64,000 nt of DNA from Zygnema cylindricum (GCA_037447655.1 JBBHKE010000277.1:58831-122830); one strand, 5' to 3'; shown: positions 1 to 11,327, numbered from the stretch's first letter. Numbers and translations are program-made. The notes: a model not told the origin generated them from the sequence alone.

Positions 1-548
1 TTGGACAACTTCTTAACTTTTTATTTTAATTTTAAAAGTTCAATGTAAGTTACTCAGTGGAATGCCCTTTTTTTTTGATTGTCCACTAGTAAAAATCAAA
101 TAATATCTGTTATTTGTCAGTATTTTTTTTTTTTAAATTGCCAAAAACCGGTGACTATGTTTTTAATAGATTCCTTTTTTATCTGTCACATCGTGTAAAC
201 TAGTATTTTATTTAGAGGAAAGGGACGAATCAAAAATGATCACCTGTTAGTTTTTTTTTCCCGTAAGGTGACTCATTGAATGTAACTTGAAAATTTTAAT
301 TTTATTTTTCAATTCTTCAACAGGTTCACCTGTTTCTTTTTTCTCATTATTAGCACTTCATCTATTAAATAGATGGAAGTCCGGTATTGCGGTTTAAAGT
401 CTTGTTAAGCTTTTCAAAACACCCAAAACTATTAATTGAACAAGTCCTCTCTCTCCGCTGTTGTTTCTAAAACCAAAAATTCATTTAAACACCCAAAAAA
501 GCCGGTGTAACTTTAGTTTTCCAACCTAACTTTTTTCCCTTTTTCCAG
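1..548 (+). other. Intron of the TBL gene and AT-rich sequence
   Basis: This AT-rich stretch has long T runs and no supportable coding exon on either strand. It ends in a pyrimidine-rich tract and an AG at 547-548, which I read as the 3' splice site of the TBL exon that follows. Earlier TBL exons must lie to the left of the window, because no other piece of that domain is visible here. Confidence 0.55.
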
Positions 549-871
549 GCCATGCACATTGTACGTCATACGATGGACCGATCAAAGTCCCCCAAGATCC
601 CTCCATCCTCGATATCCTCCCTTCCTATCTCCATTGGGCAGATTTTAGACGTCAAAATGATATTGCCAAAAAATATGTTGAAGAAGTTGGAGGGATATAT
701 ATGGATATAGAACATTCCACATCCCTTAGACCCGATGGACATCAGGGTTTTAAAGGCGCCGGACATTATGGACGTTATGGTTTTAAGTACGATTGTCTTC
801 ATTATTGTCAACCGGGGATTCCCGATACATGGACACAATTGATGTTCAATTTTTTCAAGGAGCTTGTGTAA
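549..871 (+). CDS. Last exon of a trichome-birefringence-like PC-esterase (polysaccharide O-acetyltransferase family)
   Basis: The + strand reads 107 codons to a TAA at 869-871, entered with a split codon after the splice AG. The peptide contains LRPDGHQG, then DCLHYCQPGIPDTW close to its end. This matches the C-terminal block of TBL/DUF231 proteins, where DCxHWCLPGxPDTW carries the DxxH motif that completes the GDS/DxxH catalytic set. Family members are Golgi type II membrane proteins that O-acetylate wall polysaccharides such as xylan, mannan or pectin. The GDS motif and membrane anchor would be in exons outside the window. Tyr replaces the usual Trp after the catalytic His (HYC rather than HWC). 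A GTAAGT overlaps the stop and could act as an alternative 5' splice site, but TBL proteins normally end here. The substrate cannot be inferred. Confidence 0.85.
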
Positions 872-2832
872 GTGAAATAGATTGTTTTTTTTTTTTTTTT
901 TGCTTTTGTTTACCATTTTGGAAAGGATCTAAAGCTGTGGGATGAGTTCCAAAGATTGGTTATGGAATGTGTGGTGTAGATCGTGGCATCGTTTTTGTCG
1001 AGAGTTTGAAATGGTTTTGAGAAGTAGAGAAACGAGTTAGGAATGAGAAATGTAGCGAAAAAATAAAGTTAGGAAAATAAGGATTTAAATGTAGAGGAAT
1101 TGATTGGGTCATTGGAAAGGATTTGCAATTCCACATTTTCAAAATTTGCTTTTCATTGTGGTGAAGTATACACAAGTTGATCGATTAGGATGTTGATTTA
1201 AAATAAAGATTTAAAGGTCGCGTCGCATTTTGCATTTAGGATGCAAGAAATAATCAGTTTGTGAAGGAGCCCTTATTAACAGATATCTGTTAATAGTAAT
1301 CTGGAGCACGCATACATGGCAGATTGTAGTCCACTCCCTTAGACAGTTATGTTCAACACTATTTTATGATTTTTGGTAGAAAATTGTCACGGCAGAATCA
1401 GGGTTATTAATTTTAAAGTCGTTGGGCGCTGTAGCGATGACCCGCCACCCTAGCTGTCTCATATAGCTACTGTAGCTATACAGGTGTTTGACGGCATTTT
1501 TAATGGTTGAAGAACAAAAACCGACCACCAAAAAAGTTGTAACAAAAGACAAAAATAAGAAGCAAGAATAATTTGTCATCCAACAAAAACACACTTTCTT
1601 TTTGATGTGGTTGTGGTATTGGGAATTTTGGTATAATCATGTCATTGTTTTATAGTTCTATGTAAACATTGTTGAAATCCCTATTATTATTGCTTGAAGC
1701 TGTAGCTTTGATGTTACGATGTACCTTACTCCACATGCTTATACTTGCAATTTTAGTTATTTATGTGAATAGCCTCGTGTCTTTGAGGAAAAAAGTATCT
1801 CAGCACTTCAATAAATGATGTTGAATGTCCAAAATCTGTTCTAAAGTGGCAAATTTTCTTTAAAGGGCATAAAATCTTGCATTTAGTTGATTATAAATTT
1901 CAAACTAGATGAATTTACGAACTCTTACATTGTTGTTCAAAGTACACAAACCCTTCTCATTTGAAATGCATTTAGAACTTGTTTTTAACACCCATGACAT
2001 TGTTGGGTTCCATTTATTTGTAATATGCGTATTTCTCCAGAGAGTCTAAAACTTCATAATGCGAAATTTCAGTTGGTTGAAAACTAAAAAGTATGGTTAT
2101 TAGCCGAGCAATCTCTATAAGAATCTCGAGATACCTTATGTTTTGCAGTTTGGAGCTCGGTATTCCTTTGAAATTGTCGTAAAAGTACAACGTGTATCGA
2201 TATTTGTGTAAATGTTTTTTGCCAATTAAAAGACCTTTTCTAAGTGCACATTTGTTAGTGTGAGAGTGGTCGATTGTGCATCGTTGTTAGCTTGTTGAAA
2301 ATTGTAGAGCATAAAAAATCCTATTTATAATGATTTAGATTGTTAGATTTAAATAAGTATAAACAGGGTTATCTGTTGAAATACAATTTCAGTTGTGTAA
2401 TTAGTGAATTGTACTTCAACAAATGTACTTTTGTGCATATTCTATTTTCAATATAGTAATGCCGTTTCACGTCCCTTTAGGTCGGTTTATGTACTTTTAT
2501 TGTTGATGTACCGATACCTTTAGTACTATCCATTTGCAACTTGTATTCGTTGTATTTATTTGTCGCGTTGTTAAGCGAAGCGTCACTTAGCCGTTGCGTC
2601 GTTTCTCAAACTACAAATGACGAAGTGTACGTTCGCCACATTAATTGTCTATTAAATGAATCTTTCATCCTAGATTCCTTGTACTAAATATTCCTTTTGT
2701 CCTTAACTTTGCTGTCCACCGACTTTGTCTTTGTCCGTCACTAGATATACCTTTTTGTCCTTTGAAGCTTCGATTCTTTTGTAAACGTCGTGTACCTAAT
2801 CCACTCTACATCTACAGTTACTGCTTTGCAAG
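872..2832. other. Non-coding interval after the TBL gene
   Basis: AT-rich sequence with no ORF resembling a protein family. The first few hundred bases presumably hold the TBL 3' UTR. No transposon structure was recognised until the LINE 3' end near 2833. Confidence 0.5.
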
Positions 2833-2835
2833 ATA

Positions 2836-3062
2836 AATTAAAAAGCACGATGGTAAACCATCTGAGTCTTGGGGTACAAAAGGGGTGGCATAACCAACAC
2901 TGAAAAACAACAATAAAAAACAAAAAGAGCGACAAGAACACACCCTAAAAAAAGGAAGCAACAACAAGGAAAAAATAAACACCCTAACTCAAAATGAAAA
3001 GCACGGCAACTCACAAAAACAAAAATACAAACCCCAACCCCAACCCTAACTCAATTAAATAT
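2836..3062 (-). repeat. LINE 3' UTR with terminal hairpin
   Basis: The segment after the LINE stop contains the self-complementary gatggtaaaccatc at 2849-2862 and A-rich runs. The same hairpin and spacing recur at 7081-7094, and a degraded form lies near 33345. RT of LINEs without long poly(A) tails often recognises a 3' stem-loop, so this may be the template recognition site. Confidence 0.6.
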
Positions 3063-4790
3063 CTACAAAAAACAACCCAGTAAGTCCCCCCAGCCCGAGG
3101 GGGCACGTTGAGGGAGTTTCGGAGCACGGCGACGATCCATAACCGCAACAGTCAATCGGAGGAGAATAGAAGCCTGCACTCGTTGTAGAGCCACAGATAA
3201 GCGTTGACGGTAAAAAGAAGTAAGGACCGAAGGAGGAGGGCTCCCAGGTCCTCGACGCTCGAAAGCACGTCGAGCACAAGTACGGAGAAACTCGTCCAGT
3301 GCAACACCCAAACAACCAAAGATCTCGAACGCCATCGGAATAAAGTCATCCATAGGGTCCCGGTGGGCATAATCACGCTCCTTCGCCTTAGCAGCATCAC
3401 GAGCTGCCACCCCAAGATGTCGAGCCGCCTGACCAACAACTGTAGCTGAAGTAGGGTTAGTAGGGTTCGCCAGAACAATATCACCGAAAATGCGACGGGC
3501 ACCATCAAGCAAAACAACATCGATCTGACGCGAGGGAATAATATGAGAAACTTCTCGACGCACAGAAAAGCCCCCTTCTGAAGCAATAGTGGCAACGGTG
3601 TCCCGAATAGTGTCGTGCGCCTGGATCAAATCTCCCCCATGGGAGCAACAAAGCAAATGGACACCATCGGGCCCCAAGACACGACCACATGCACAAACAA
3701 GAGAGCCAAGTAAAAGAGGATGGGGGAGGCCGAGGCGAAACCGAAGGGCAGTGGTGAACTGAGCTTGTGAGAATCGGAGAGTGGACAAAATAGGTGTGGC
3801 AAAAAGCCAAGACCTAGAACCAGGTCCACCATAAGAGAGAAGACGGGCACGAGAAGAATCGGAAGGAAGCGCCGTGAGAAGCTCGGATTTAATGGTGGCG
3901 ACAACCCGGTCGGAAATCGATTCCTAGACACGCTCAACAGATTTTGTAACAAGGGTCGAGAAAATCGGCACATCCAGAACGGAATGTGGAGGAAGAGAAC
4001 GTGACGCGTCCAATAGAGATCGTTGGAAGGCGAACTCACCGTCTGAAACCCGGGGGATAACACTAGCTAGAACAGGGGTGTCCCCAACCAAGAAACGGGA
4101 AACAGAAGTAGAGGCAATAAGACACCAACTTCCCAAATAGGCAGCTGGAGCAACACGAGCGGTCGATAATAGACCCAACCCCCTAGTAGAGACAGGGAGG
4201 GATGCCTGAATGCGGGCTGATGGCCCAGACTCGCGATCAAATGCCCCGCGACCTAACAAAGAGTGGAGGACTTCCATGAGGCGATCCTCAAAAGCCGAGA
4301 GAGAGGAGAGAAATGTCGAGGTGGGAGGGGAAGTACGAGTGAGGTAAGAAGGGCGGTGGGGAAAACACCTGGTTAACATAGCAAAAGCAACTTGGGGATC
4401 GGGAAGGTGAGGAAGGTCGTCCACTTGGGCTAGATCTGTCTGTAAAGCATCATGAAGGAATTGGGTCACGAAAGTATCTAAACCAAGGGGGTAACAAAGC
4501 ACACAAATGCCATCGGAGGGAGAAGGGGTTTGAAAACCAAGAGGGGTAGTAAACGAAAGTGGAATATCCTGAGGAGACCAAATAACACACTTCGACAGCT
4601 GAACTGAAAGGTTGAGTTCGGCTAAACGTTCCCTGACAAAATCATATGCCAACACGACTTGTTCTCTCGGCCCAATAATGTGCGTATCATCTGCGACCGA
4701 AGCAAAAAGGCAAGAAGGGAAGGGGGCTGCGGAGGCACGAAGGGCCCGGTAATGGGCAAGGGCGAACAAAGGTCCGCCAAGGGGTCACCT
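3063..4790 (-). pseudogene. LINE RT motif C, thumb, zinc knuckle and restriction-like endonuclease
   Basis: This frame starts with FALAHYRAL and the motif C block FASVADDTHI, where the usual FxDD/YADD reads VADD. A thumb-like region follows, with KCVIWSP after motif C. An in-frame TAG near 3922 splits the frame, and homology resumes directly. The C-terminal part has CACG, HLLCCSHGGD and HDTIRD, then RREV and RQIDVVL, which I read as the Cys/His knuckle and the PD-(D/E)xK nuclease core that nicks the target for target-primed reverse transcription. The last 40 residues are repeated in another frame in the truncated copy at 33.3-33.8 kb, which confirms this is the natural C-terminus. Confidence 0.8.
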
Positions 4791-5460
4791 TGGCGAGTGC
4801 CAGTAGCAGAGGAGAGAGGAATAATATCACCATCGGCCGAGAAGGAAAGGCTGCTTGTCAAAGAATAGAAAGCCCTCACAAAGCAGAACAATTGGACAAT
4901 CGGAGATGGAGCCGCCATAAGCTCTAAAAAAATCACGTTCTGATCCACCGTATTAAATGCATTGGAAATGTCGACTTGAAGAACCAACCAATCCGGATGT
5001 ACATCCAACAAAGCCCGAATCCCATGGACCACGGCCTCACAACCCCCTCTCGTGGCCACTCCAAACTGATGAGGAGAGAAATAATCATGGAAAGCTAGTT
5101 GGAGCTGGAGACATATCGCACGAGCCACCAATCTATATAAAACCTCTCCCACGGCAATAGGGCGGATCCCACCATTAGGTTTGGAGATTGCCACAAGGCG
5201 CGACGCCGTGAGAAGATCACAAATCCGAGGGGGAACATCCCCACTAGCTATAAGGGAACATACTCGAAAAAACACATCGAACCCCCGGGCACCTGATTCA
5301 GGGGGCAAAACATCGCGAAACAACTCATATACTGTGCCCAAGGGGCCCCCCGCTGTAAGGTGAGGAGAAGAGCTAAAAGCCTTAATGAAAACCTCCCGAT
5401 CGAAAGTAAAACTCTCAGAAGGCTCAAAGGTGTGGATGGAAAGGGGTAAAGGGGAAGGGG
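4622..5460 (-). pseudogene. LINE reverse transcriptase, fingers and palm (frame 2)
   Basis: RT motifs are clear: AISKPNGGIRPIAVGE (motifs 1-2), VLQVDISNAFNTV (motif A with the catalytic Asp) and GTRQGDPLAD (motif B). The protein frame opens near 5460, upstream of the Met at 5341, so the LINE sequence continues from the preceding ORF by a +1 shift. A second frameshift near 4785, just after motif B, moves the catalytic ADD box into the next frame. Everything from there to 4622 in this frame is shadow. Confidence 0.85.
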
Positions 5461-6183
5461 CAGGGGGTGGAGAGCTCGAAGGACCTCAATAGTGGAAGAA
5501 GATCCAGGGGCAGGGGTGAATGGCTGTAGGGCCCAAACCGCTCGAGAAAGCTCACCAACTCGGCCTAAGTGAATTGCTCGACGATAAGAGGTCGGGACAT
5601 CCGATGGCTTAGGTGGCCGACGTGGTATGAAAGAGGAGCTCGATACCCGATCCTCATGCTCGGCGTGGAGGGACTTCCAGTCACCATGAAGGAATCGGCG
5701 ACAACGCGCCATAGTTTCTCTAGCCCCACTGCCCCCTCCACGACTTGGAAGGACTAGCACCCAGAGAGAGAACATAAGAATTAGGTGCCAAGGAGCAATG
5801 TCCGCCGGGTTTGAAGAAATGTGGGACAAAAGGAGGTGGAGGGCATCTTGTACTATTGTCCTGACAACCATAGGAATACGGGTGTACGATCGCGGGCGGG
5901 GGGCTCCCAAATCATAAGCTCCCAAAACATCTAACTCACGTACGAAATTCCAATCCTCATATGTGGGGACGGACGGGAGTGTGGTCGACAATGATTGAGG
6001 AGAGGTGATAAACAAAGGACCACCCAAGGTTATACAATGTCGACAACTCCATGTATGAAGGGAAATGCCGGCCCCAGCGGCAAAAAGGTTGTGACACCCA
6101 AGACATTTCAAACGCCTCGAAGGTTTACGAGGTTTGGGCGGAGGTGGGGTAGGGAGAAGGGAATAAGAAGGGCTTCCGGACAT
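5248..6183 (-). pseudogene. LINE ORF, N-terminal part with zinc finger
   Basis: Open for 311 codons from a Met at 6183. Residues about 20-50 are basic and then show CLGCHNLF, HTWSC and RHC, a Cys/His pattern placed as in R2-like LINEs, where N-terminal fingers bind target DNA. The reading frame carries the LINE protein only to about 5450. A frameshift in a pyrimidine-rich stretch there moves the RT coding into the next frame, and the last 60 or so codons of this ORF are out-of-frame translation. Confidence 0.7.
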
Positions 6184-7063
6184 GGTTGATAAGTCAAAGA
6201 CGACATGGGAATTGGGAGGGTGAGAGGAAGAGAAAGCGTGGGAGAGGAAAATGAACCATGTGGGATGGATGGGGAAATTGGTAGGAACCAGAATGTAACG
6301 TAAAGTTTGATGCCGGAAAAGAAAGGGGCGGGGGGAGTGGGGGGGGGGGGGGGGGGGGGGGGGAGGGGGAGTGTGGGAAAGAGAGGGTTCAAGAATCGGT
6401 TTTGGGTGTGTAAGTGGTATAGATGAGGGGGTGGGGGGGGGAGGGGGGGGGGGGGAGAGGGTAAAGAAATGTTTGTTTTTTTTTTTTTTTTTTTTATATA
6501 TATTAATAATTTTTTTTATTTTTTTTTTGTTTTTTTTTTTCGAGTGATTGTGTATGTGTTTTTGTGTGCACGTTTGTGCGTATGATTTTTGGATCTAACT
6601 ATTTGGGGGGGTGGAGAATCAAGCGATTCACGGGTAGAGCAGGGGAGCTAGTGATGACATAGGGGGGTCACACCTGTGGTTTCGCCAATGTGCGTGCAGT
6701 TGACAGCCGCCGCAAGCTAGATCCGGAGGTACATGGTTATCGGGAAGATATTCTGTTGCATAATGTAGGAGGAAAAGACGAAATAGGCTAAATAGTACTT
6801 AGCTTGTTGATTTCTATACATTCAAATTTAACCGATTATATTGAGAAGACTTTTTCTCCCCTGTGCTTCTCCTTTTGTATTTTCTTGTTTCTTTTTGTCT
6901 TATCTTTTGCTTCCGTATTTTCCTTTGCCATGGTTTCTCTCTCTTTCATCGTGAATATCTTTCTCCAATATCTCTCTCTTTCGCCCACCATGCCCTTTCC
7001 TTCTACATTATCATGATTCAAAGTAGGTTTCTAAATAAGTCCCATTTTATAAGAACGAGGCTG
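6184..7063. other. Homopolymer-rich non-coding sequence
   Basis: Contains G runs at 6329-6363 and 6427-6456, T-rich tracts at 6475-6540 and a C/T-rich stretch at 6850-7010. It may include the 5' UTR of the LINE on its left. No gene is supported. Confidence 0.5.
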
Positions 7064-7165
7064 ACTTTATTAAAAAGCGCGATGGTAAACCATCTTAGTC
7101 CATGGGAACAAAAAGGGGCAGCAATGCTAAAACTGAAAAACCTCATGTGGAAGGAATAAAACAAA
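7064..7165 (-). mobile_element. 5'-truncated LINE 3' tail
   Basis: About 100 bases match the 3' UTR of the LINE at 2.8 kb, including the gatggtaaaccatc hairpin (7081-7094) and the A-rich stretch after it. On the - strand the copy ends in TTTTTAATAAA, so a polyadenylation signal sits at the very 3' end. Only the tail is present, the usual outcome of incomplete target-primed reverse transcription. Confidence 0.65.
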
Positions 7166-7378
7166 AAGGATAAGGATTTGGTCATTATGGTATGGAATAA
7201 CTTTTGGGATTTAGTTCGCTCCCGATTCTCTGTACGGGTTTGGGATGGTCCAAAATTCTTGCATCGTTATCGTTTTAATGGATTGGCTAAAGAACTCTTG
7301 TCTATCCTCAATCCACATTGGTTGGATTTAACAGAGGATGGTGATTGGAGTAAGGGTCCTCCTTTTAAGAATTTATAG
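7163..7378 (+). CDS. Unrecognised exon-like reading frame
   Basis: The frame is open from a TAA at 7157 to TAG at 7376-7378, about 70 codons. Its peptide has protein-like composition, with short segments FSVRVWDGPKFLHRYRF, NPHWLDL and GDWSKGPPF. I do not recognise the family. It directly abuts the LINE tail, so it could be an exon or gene fragment interrupted by that insertion, or part of an unknown element. Lack of a partner exon and of splice evidence keeps confidence low. Confidence 0.25.
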   Translation, partial: KKDKDLVIMVWNNFWDLVRSRFSVRVWDGPKFLHRYRFNGLAKELLSILNPHWLDLTEDGDWSKGPPFKNL

Positions 7379-8174
7379 TGCGATATAGTTCGGAAATGCA
7401 TAATCCAGAACTTTGTTTTTGAAGTTTTGTTTCCAATGCAAGGATTTAAACTCATCAAAACACGCCCAAATGTAGTCAAAAGGTTTCTTTTTAAAAGCTC
7501 TTTCATTTCAAACCAGTATCGTTGTATTTCATTCCATCAAGTGTGAGGTGATAGCGGGAGTGTGAGGAGGAGAGGGGGAGGCGACGACGACATAAACTTC
7601 CAACAAGGACCCATGAATGAATGTGGAGGATCGAGATCCCTGTAAATTCTTTTCCGTACATGCGCGTGACGGGCAAGGAAAAAAATAGCTAGTACTCTCC
7701 CTCCTGCTAATTTTTTTTCACTCGTGTGGCGCGTGCGTAGAACGTTTTTCATCCGTTTTTTGATTGATACTAACTAAAATCACCTCGCGAGGTGATTTGT
7801 GATAAAGTTTTATGTTAAGCTGGATCGCATGGCCGGGGGTCAAAAAGAGCAAACGATAAAATGACTACATTAGACTACAAACACGGAATACTTTCAAAGT
7901 ACCGAACTGATGTTCAATGTACTGTTGTAAAAGTATTTTTTTCCTATGGCAAAAGGTTTTCTAGTTGGGGACTGACTTTAGGGGGATGACGACAGGAAAA
8001 GTCGACACTTAAACACATTGGGACACCCCTTTGAGGATCTTTCTGCACCGAAACCTTGAACTCATCGCATATACATGTGAACCGCCTCATCCATTGGTAC
8101 ATGAGTCGAACTTATTGAGTATTGGCAAAAATCTAATTCTTATCCTAGTTTTGATTCTAGGGGAGATCACAGGA
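7379..8174. other. Non-coding interval
   Basis: No coding or transposon proteins seen. It contains a perfect 22-bp palindrome (listed separately), followed by sequence weakly resembling the 1.47-kb dispersed repeat at 28.2 and 31.6 kb (an aaagttt stretch soon after the palindrome). Confidence 0.45.
7777..7798. repeat. 22-bp perfect palindrome with core cctcgcgagg
   Basis: The half-site aaatcacctcg is followed immediately by its exact reverse complement. The same palindrome, extended to 26 bp, occurs at 28617 and 31989, and a related 16-bp palindrome with the same ten-base core lies at 35612. Confidence 0.7.
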
Positions 8175-8330
8175 TAGTATGCACCAGAGAGAGTAAAGAA
8201 GCCATGGCTGCTTGGTAGCCAGAGCTAGGGGAGAGAGAGTAGTAGTCGTTACCAAAAGGAGGTGGGAGAGAAAGAATTAGTCTTTACCAAAAGGAGGTGG
8301 ACAGGCCAAGATTTGACCCTAACCCTACAG
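8175..8330 (-). mobile_element. tRNA-derived SINE candidate, copy 1
   Basis: Read on the - strand, GGGTCAAATC resembles a pol III B box. It is followed by TTGGCC, a body containing ccaccttcctttt-like blocks, and a distal agccatggct stretch. The same order of blocks occurs at 9680-9840 and 45450-45625. A 31-base segment with accaaaaggaggtgg is duplicated in this copy. The A box is degraded. SINE identity is inferred from shared structure among three copies. Confidence 0.45.
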
Positions 8331-8456
8331 AGTCCTTGCCAGCCGTCCGAGCCGTTGTTCATATGGCCCTATGAAGTCCTTGCCATCCGTCCGAGCCGTT
8401 GTTCATATGGCCCTATGAAGTCCTTGCCATCCATCCGAGCCGCCGTTCGTATCCAG
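8331..8456. repeat. 44-bp minisatellite, three copies
   Basis: Units start at 8331, 8375 and 8419, each opening with agtccttgcc and containing tccgagccg. The third unit is more diverged. It adjoins the tRNA-like end of the SINE candidate and may have grown from it. Confidence 0.75.
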
Positions 8457-8789
8457 TTGGTATTGAAGATGTCGATACACACATGGGGTGTTATGCGGTA
8501 GTAAACGCTTTTATACCCAAAGCATTTATTCAATGGAATAAGTTAAATTGAGGTACATGGAGAGGAAGAAAACATAAGGTGCACGAAATCTTTGGCGCGC
8601 CGCATCAAACAGCCATCAATTGTAGGGATTTATAATCGGACAGTCTGTATGAGCGTCGAGAGCCCGAAATGGTTCTTTTGACGGCTTACACCAAAAGAGC
8701 CACAAATTGGCACGTGTCATTACGTAAGTGGACACTTGGGGAGAAAGGAACAAATCCACGTTGTCAATTATGAAAGGTACATATTTTTT
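8457..8789. other. Non-coding interval
   Basis: Nothing recognisable on either strand. Confidence 0.4.
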
Positions 8790-9260
8790 ATTGGTACCGT
8801 ACACAAAACGTACAGTTTATATGGCGGCTAGTGTACTTCAGGTTTTATACAGAATGTATTTTACGGTCCTCTTGTAGGTTGTTAGCTTAGTAGATAGGGG
8901 TTGTGAGTAGGGCTTTAGTACTTCGGAAGTTTTTGGGTCACTCTCTCCTAGAGATAGTCTGTACATATTGGTTGACTTTCAAAAACCATAATTTACTATT
9001 CAGGTGAGCAAACTTTGAAATTATTTTTGCGTCTAACTCAAGGGAGTCCGGCTTTCAGAGGGGTGAAGTCAGCTTTGCTAACTGCTTGCGAGGGTGGCAA
9101 TGCATTAGTCATATTCTTTGTGACCGGTGGGTTATCCAAAGGGTTACTTTGTAGCTGCATAATTTTGTGGGCAATGGAGTCCACAAGATTTCAAGTTACG
9201 AGCCCATCTGAAATGGTACCCACATTTGACAGTACATCGTTTGTTACTGGAAAGTACTGA
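8790..9260 (+). mobile_element. Fragment of a copia-family LTR
   Basis: Block order matches the 3' half of the element A LTR read in the opposite direction: ctctctcct/agaga, ggttgactttc, ccataattta, gagcaaact, actcaagggagtc, aggggtgaagtc and gcgagggtggca. Similar blocks flank element F (46.1-46.4 and 52.5-52.7 kb). No internal region follows that can be identified, so this is a solo or truncated LTR. Confidence 0.6.
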
Positions 9261-9679
9261 TGGAGGGAACACTATTTGAGAAACACCATAGGGGTGTAGT
9301 GTCTGGTGTTATTCCATGTCCTCCCCAACTAGCTCCAGGGTTTGGTGGAGCTCAATTTTTTTGGGCACCACAATCCTCACTTAGAATTGTGGATCTAACG
9401 GAGTAGGAAGAGGAGACAGTCACTTCATGGGTAGAGGGGGCTACGAAAGGAAAAGAGTCGGCAAAGGCATCTCGTGCATCTAAAGCCTCCTATGAGTTGA
9501 AAACTAAGGAGAATGACCCTCAGGTGTGGAAGTACAAAATCAAGTGGCCAAGTACTTCATCCTTCGAAGTATGATCAAGGCGATTGCATTTTCATTCCTC
9601 TAGGAGGACTTCGTTGAAAAAGATAATTTGTATATTTTCTCTCTCTCTACTTCTTAAGCAGTTGTAGAATTTTAGAAGG
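9261..9679. other. Possible remnant of retroelement internal sequence
   Basis: A broken frame on the + strand near 9380-9572 reads like charged, lysine-rich coding sequence (for example KGKESAKASRAS) with one stop. It lies just downstream of the LTR fragment and could be an eroded gag. No domain is identifiable. Confidence 0.25.
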
Positions 9680-9840
9680 ATAACTAGAGAAGGCCATGGC
9701 TGCCCGTTAGGAAGATAGGCTCAGACAAAAAGAGAATACGACTGTGACAAAAAGGTGGTATTGGCCAGGATTTTATCTTGGCCCTACACAATGCCGTGCT
9801 AGCCTGCCTAGTAGTCGTCCATAACGAGTTAATGTAGAAG
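9680..9840 (-). mobile_element. tRNA-derived SINE candidate, copy 2
   Basis: On the - strand the segment has TGTAGGGCC before the B-box position and TCCTGGCC after it, aligned with copy 1, then a block with caaaaaggtgg (+ strand) and agaaggccatggctgc at its far end. The B box is mutated. Membership in the same family as copies at 8.2 and 45.5 kb is inferred from block order. Confidence 0.4.
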
Positions 9841-11327
9841 AGCCGATACATGTTGTTCTTTGGTCTAAAATAGACCGCAGAAGCGACCCAAACTATCATG
9901 CAAGAAGCTAAGCAAAAATAGGTCGACGAACAATCATATGAAATGCATCCTCCATATGCGTACACAGACGCAACAAACAACATTTAGGGTTTCATGGAAT
10001 AATCAACATAAATAAACCCTATGACAACATCTAAGGTTTGATGGAATAATCGACATAAACAAACCCTAGGACAAATGCATAAACAATGCATATCAAACAT
10101 ATATAAAACAACATAAATAAATAATAACAAAAGAGTGCAATCTCACATAAACATTAGATAAACAAAAGTATATCAATAAACATATTACTCAAATGCATGA
10201 CCTAATCGGCAACCCTAAAAGTTTACATCTTCGGTCCCCACTTTACTAACCAGCATTGATGATTTTTCTAATGAAGCTCAAATCTATATATACACTTGTG
10301 AGCTGTTAACAAATCACTAAGTGTCAAAATAACCAACGTAAATTACGTAACTGTCATTAAATCAAACTAATCGTAAGCGTACACCTGAAAGTCAAGCAAT
10401 CGTAAGCGTACACTTGTCTGCAAATACGACACATAAATTAAAGTGTCGATATCCTCATTAATCACGTAAAATATAACTATTTTAATCAACACTAAATCAT
10501 TAATTCAAATAAGACAAAACATTGATGCTTCAAATATTTACACCGACGCATCCAAAAATCCGCGTCATAAGTGACAACTTGCTTAGTCACTTGTCGATAA
10601 GTCCACGTAGTGAACCGACATCGCATATGTACGGTCCACTAGATAATGTGTCATAAAAACAATGTGGTCCCTTAAAAATATCGGCGGACGTCGTCCGCCC
10701 TCCACGTGTACCTCGAACAACTTGCCGAAATCAAGTCGTACGATCCAAATCCTGTTCGTACCGAAATCACGTACTTCGTCATAAATGCGCCTTGTCGCAT
10801 TTAAGGTACACGTCATTTTCGATAAATGCATGTCGCAATAAGCGACAACTTAAAGTACACCTGTCAAATACGACGCTCCGTACCGGCGGCGTCCCATGTA
10901 ATAAATTTCATCTGTCGCATTATGTTTCGTACGTGCGACGTACCATTTTACGATTTTACATACTTCGAATATCATACATCGGATCGTTTCGCGATCCGCC
11001 GTCCATTTCACTTTTGTATTCCGTATTATTCGTACGCTTCTTCGCGTCACTCAATTTTGTAATTTACGTCACTTTAAATTCATTCGTACAATTACCCCCC
11101 AATCCATAAATCCTTTCGAACCGCCACAGTATATCACGTAGATGTATACGCACGAAACGTCGCGTGCGCACCAAATTTCATGTACGCACGAAACTAAATC
11201 TTCAAAAACAACAATACACACATACTTAGACCTCCCACCCACAAATATTTCTCTCACTAAGTCCCACATGAAATGCTATTGAATTCGAATATGATTCATT
11301 AATTTTTTTAAGTACAAAAATTCAGAT
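9841..11327. other. Non-coding interval with a 47-bp duplication
   Basis: A 47-bp unit beginning acaacat is tandemly duplicated at 9977-10070 with some divergence. Around 10975-11005 lies a 30-base stretch (ggatcgtttcgcgatccgcc core) that recurs in inverted orientation near 23391. No protein-coding gene is supported. Confidence 0.45.

Larger units (their letters stand above)
2833..6183 (-). mobile_element. Decayed non-LTR retrotransposon (LINE) with C-terminal restriction-like endonuclease
   Basis: Reading leftwards, one protein is spread over three frames: an N-terminal Cys/His finger, a reverse transcriptase, a Cys/His knuckle and a PD-(D/E)xK-like endonuclease. This order is typical of early-branching LINEs of the R2/NeSL/Utopia type, and the exact clade is not determinable here. 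The copy is dead, with frameshifts near 5450 and 4785 and an in-frame TAG near 3922. The 3' UTR runs to about 2833 and ends in a short hairpin followed by an A/T-rich tail. Two 5'-truncated relatives (7064-7165 and 33327-33754) share this tail. The 5' boundary is uncertain: sequence right of 6183 becomes G-rich and then T-rich with no clear edge, and no target duplication was found for this copy. Confidence 0.85.

Noticed and set aside
566-916. 116-codon - strand frame at the left edge
   Set aside because: Shadow of the TBL exon on the + strand, which has clear family motifs.
10010-10070. Plant telomere-like tttaggg/aaaccct motifs
   Set aside because: Only isolated single units inside a 47-bp duplication, no tandem telomeric array.
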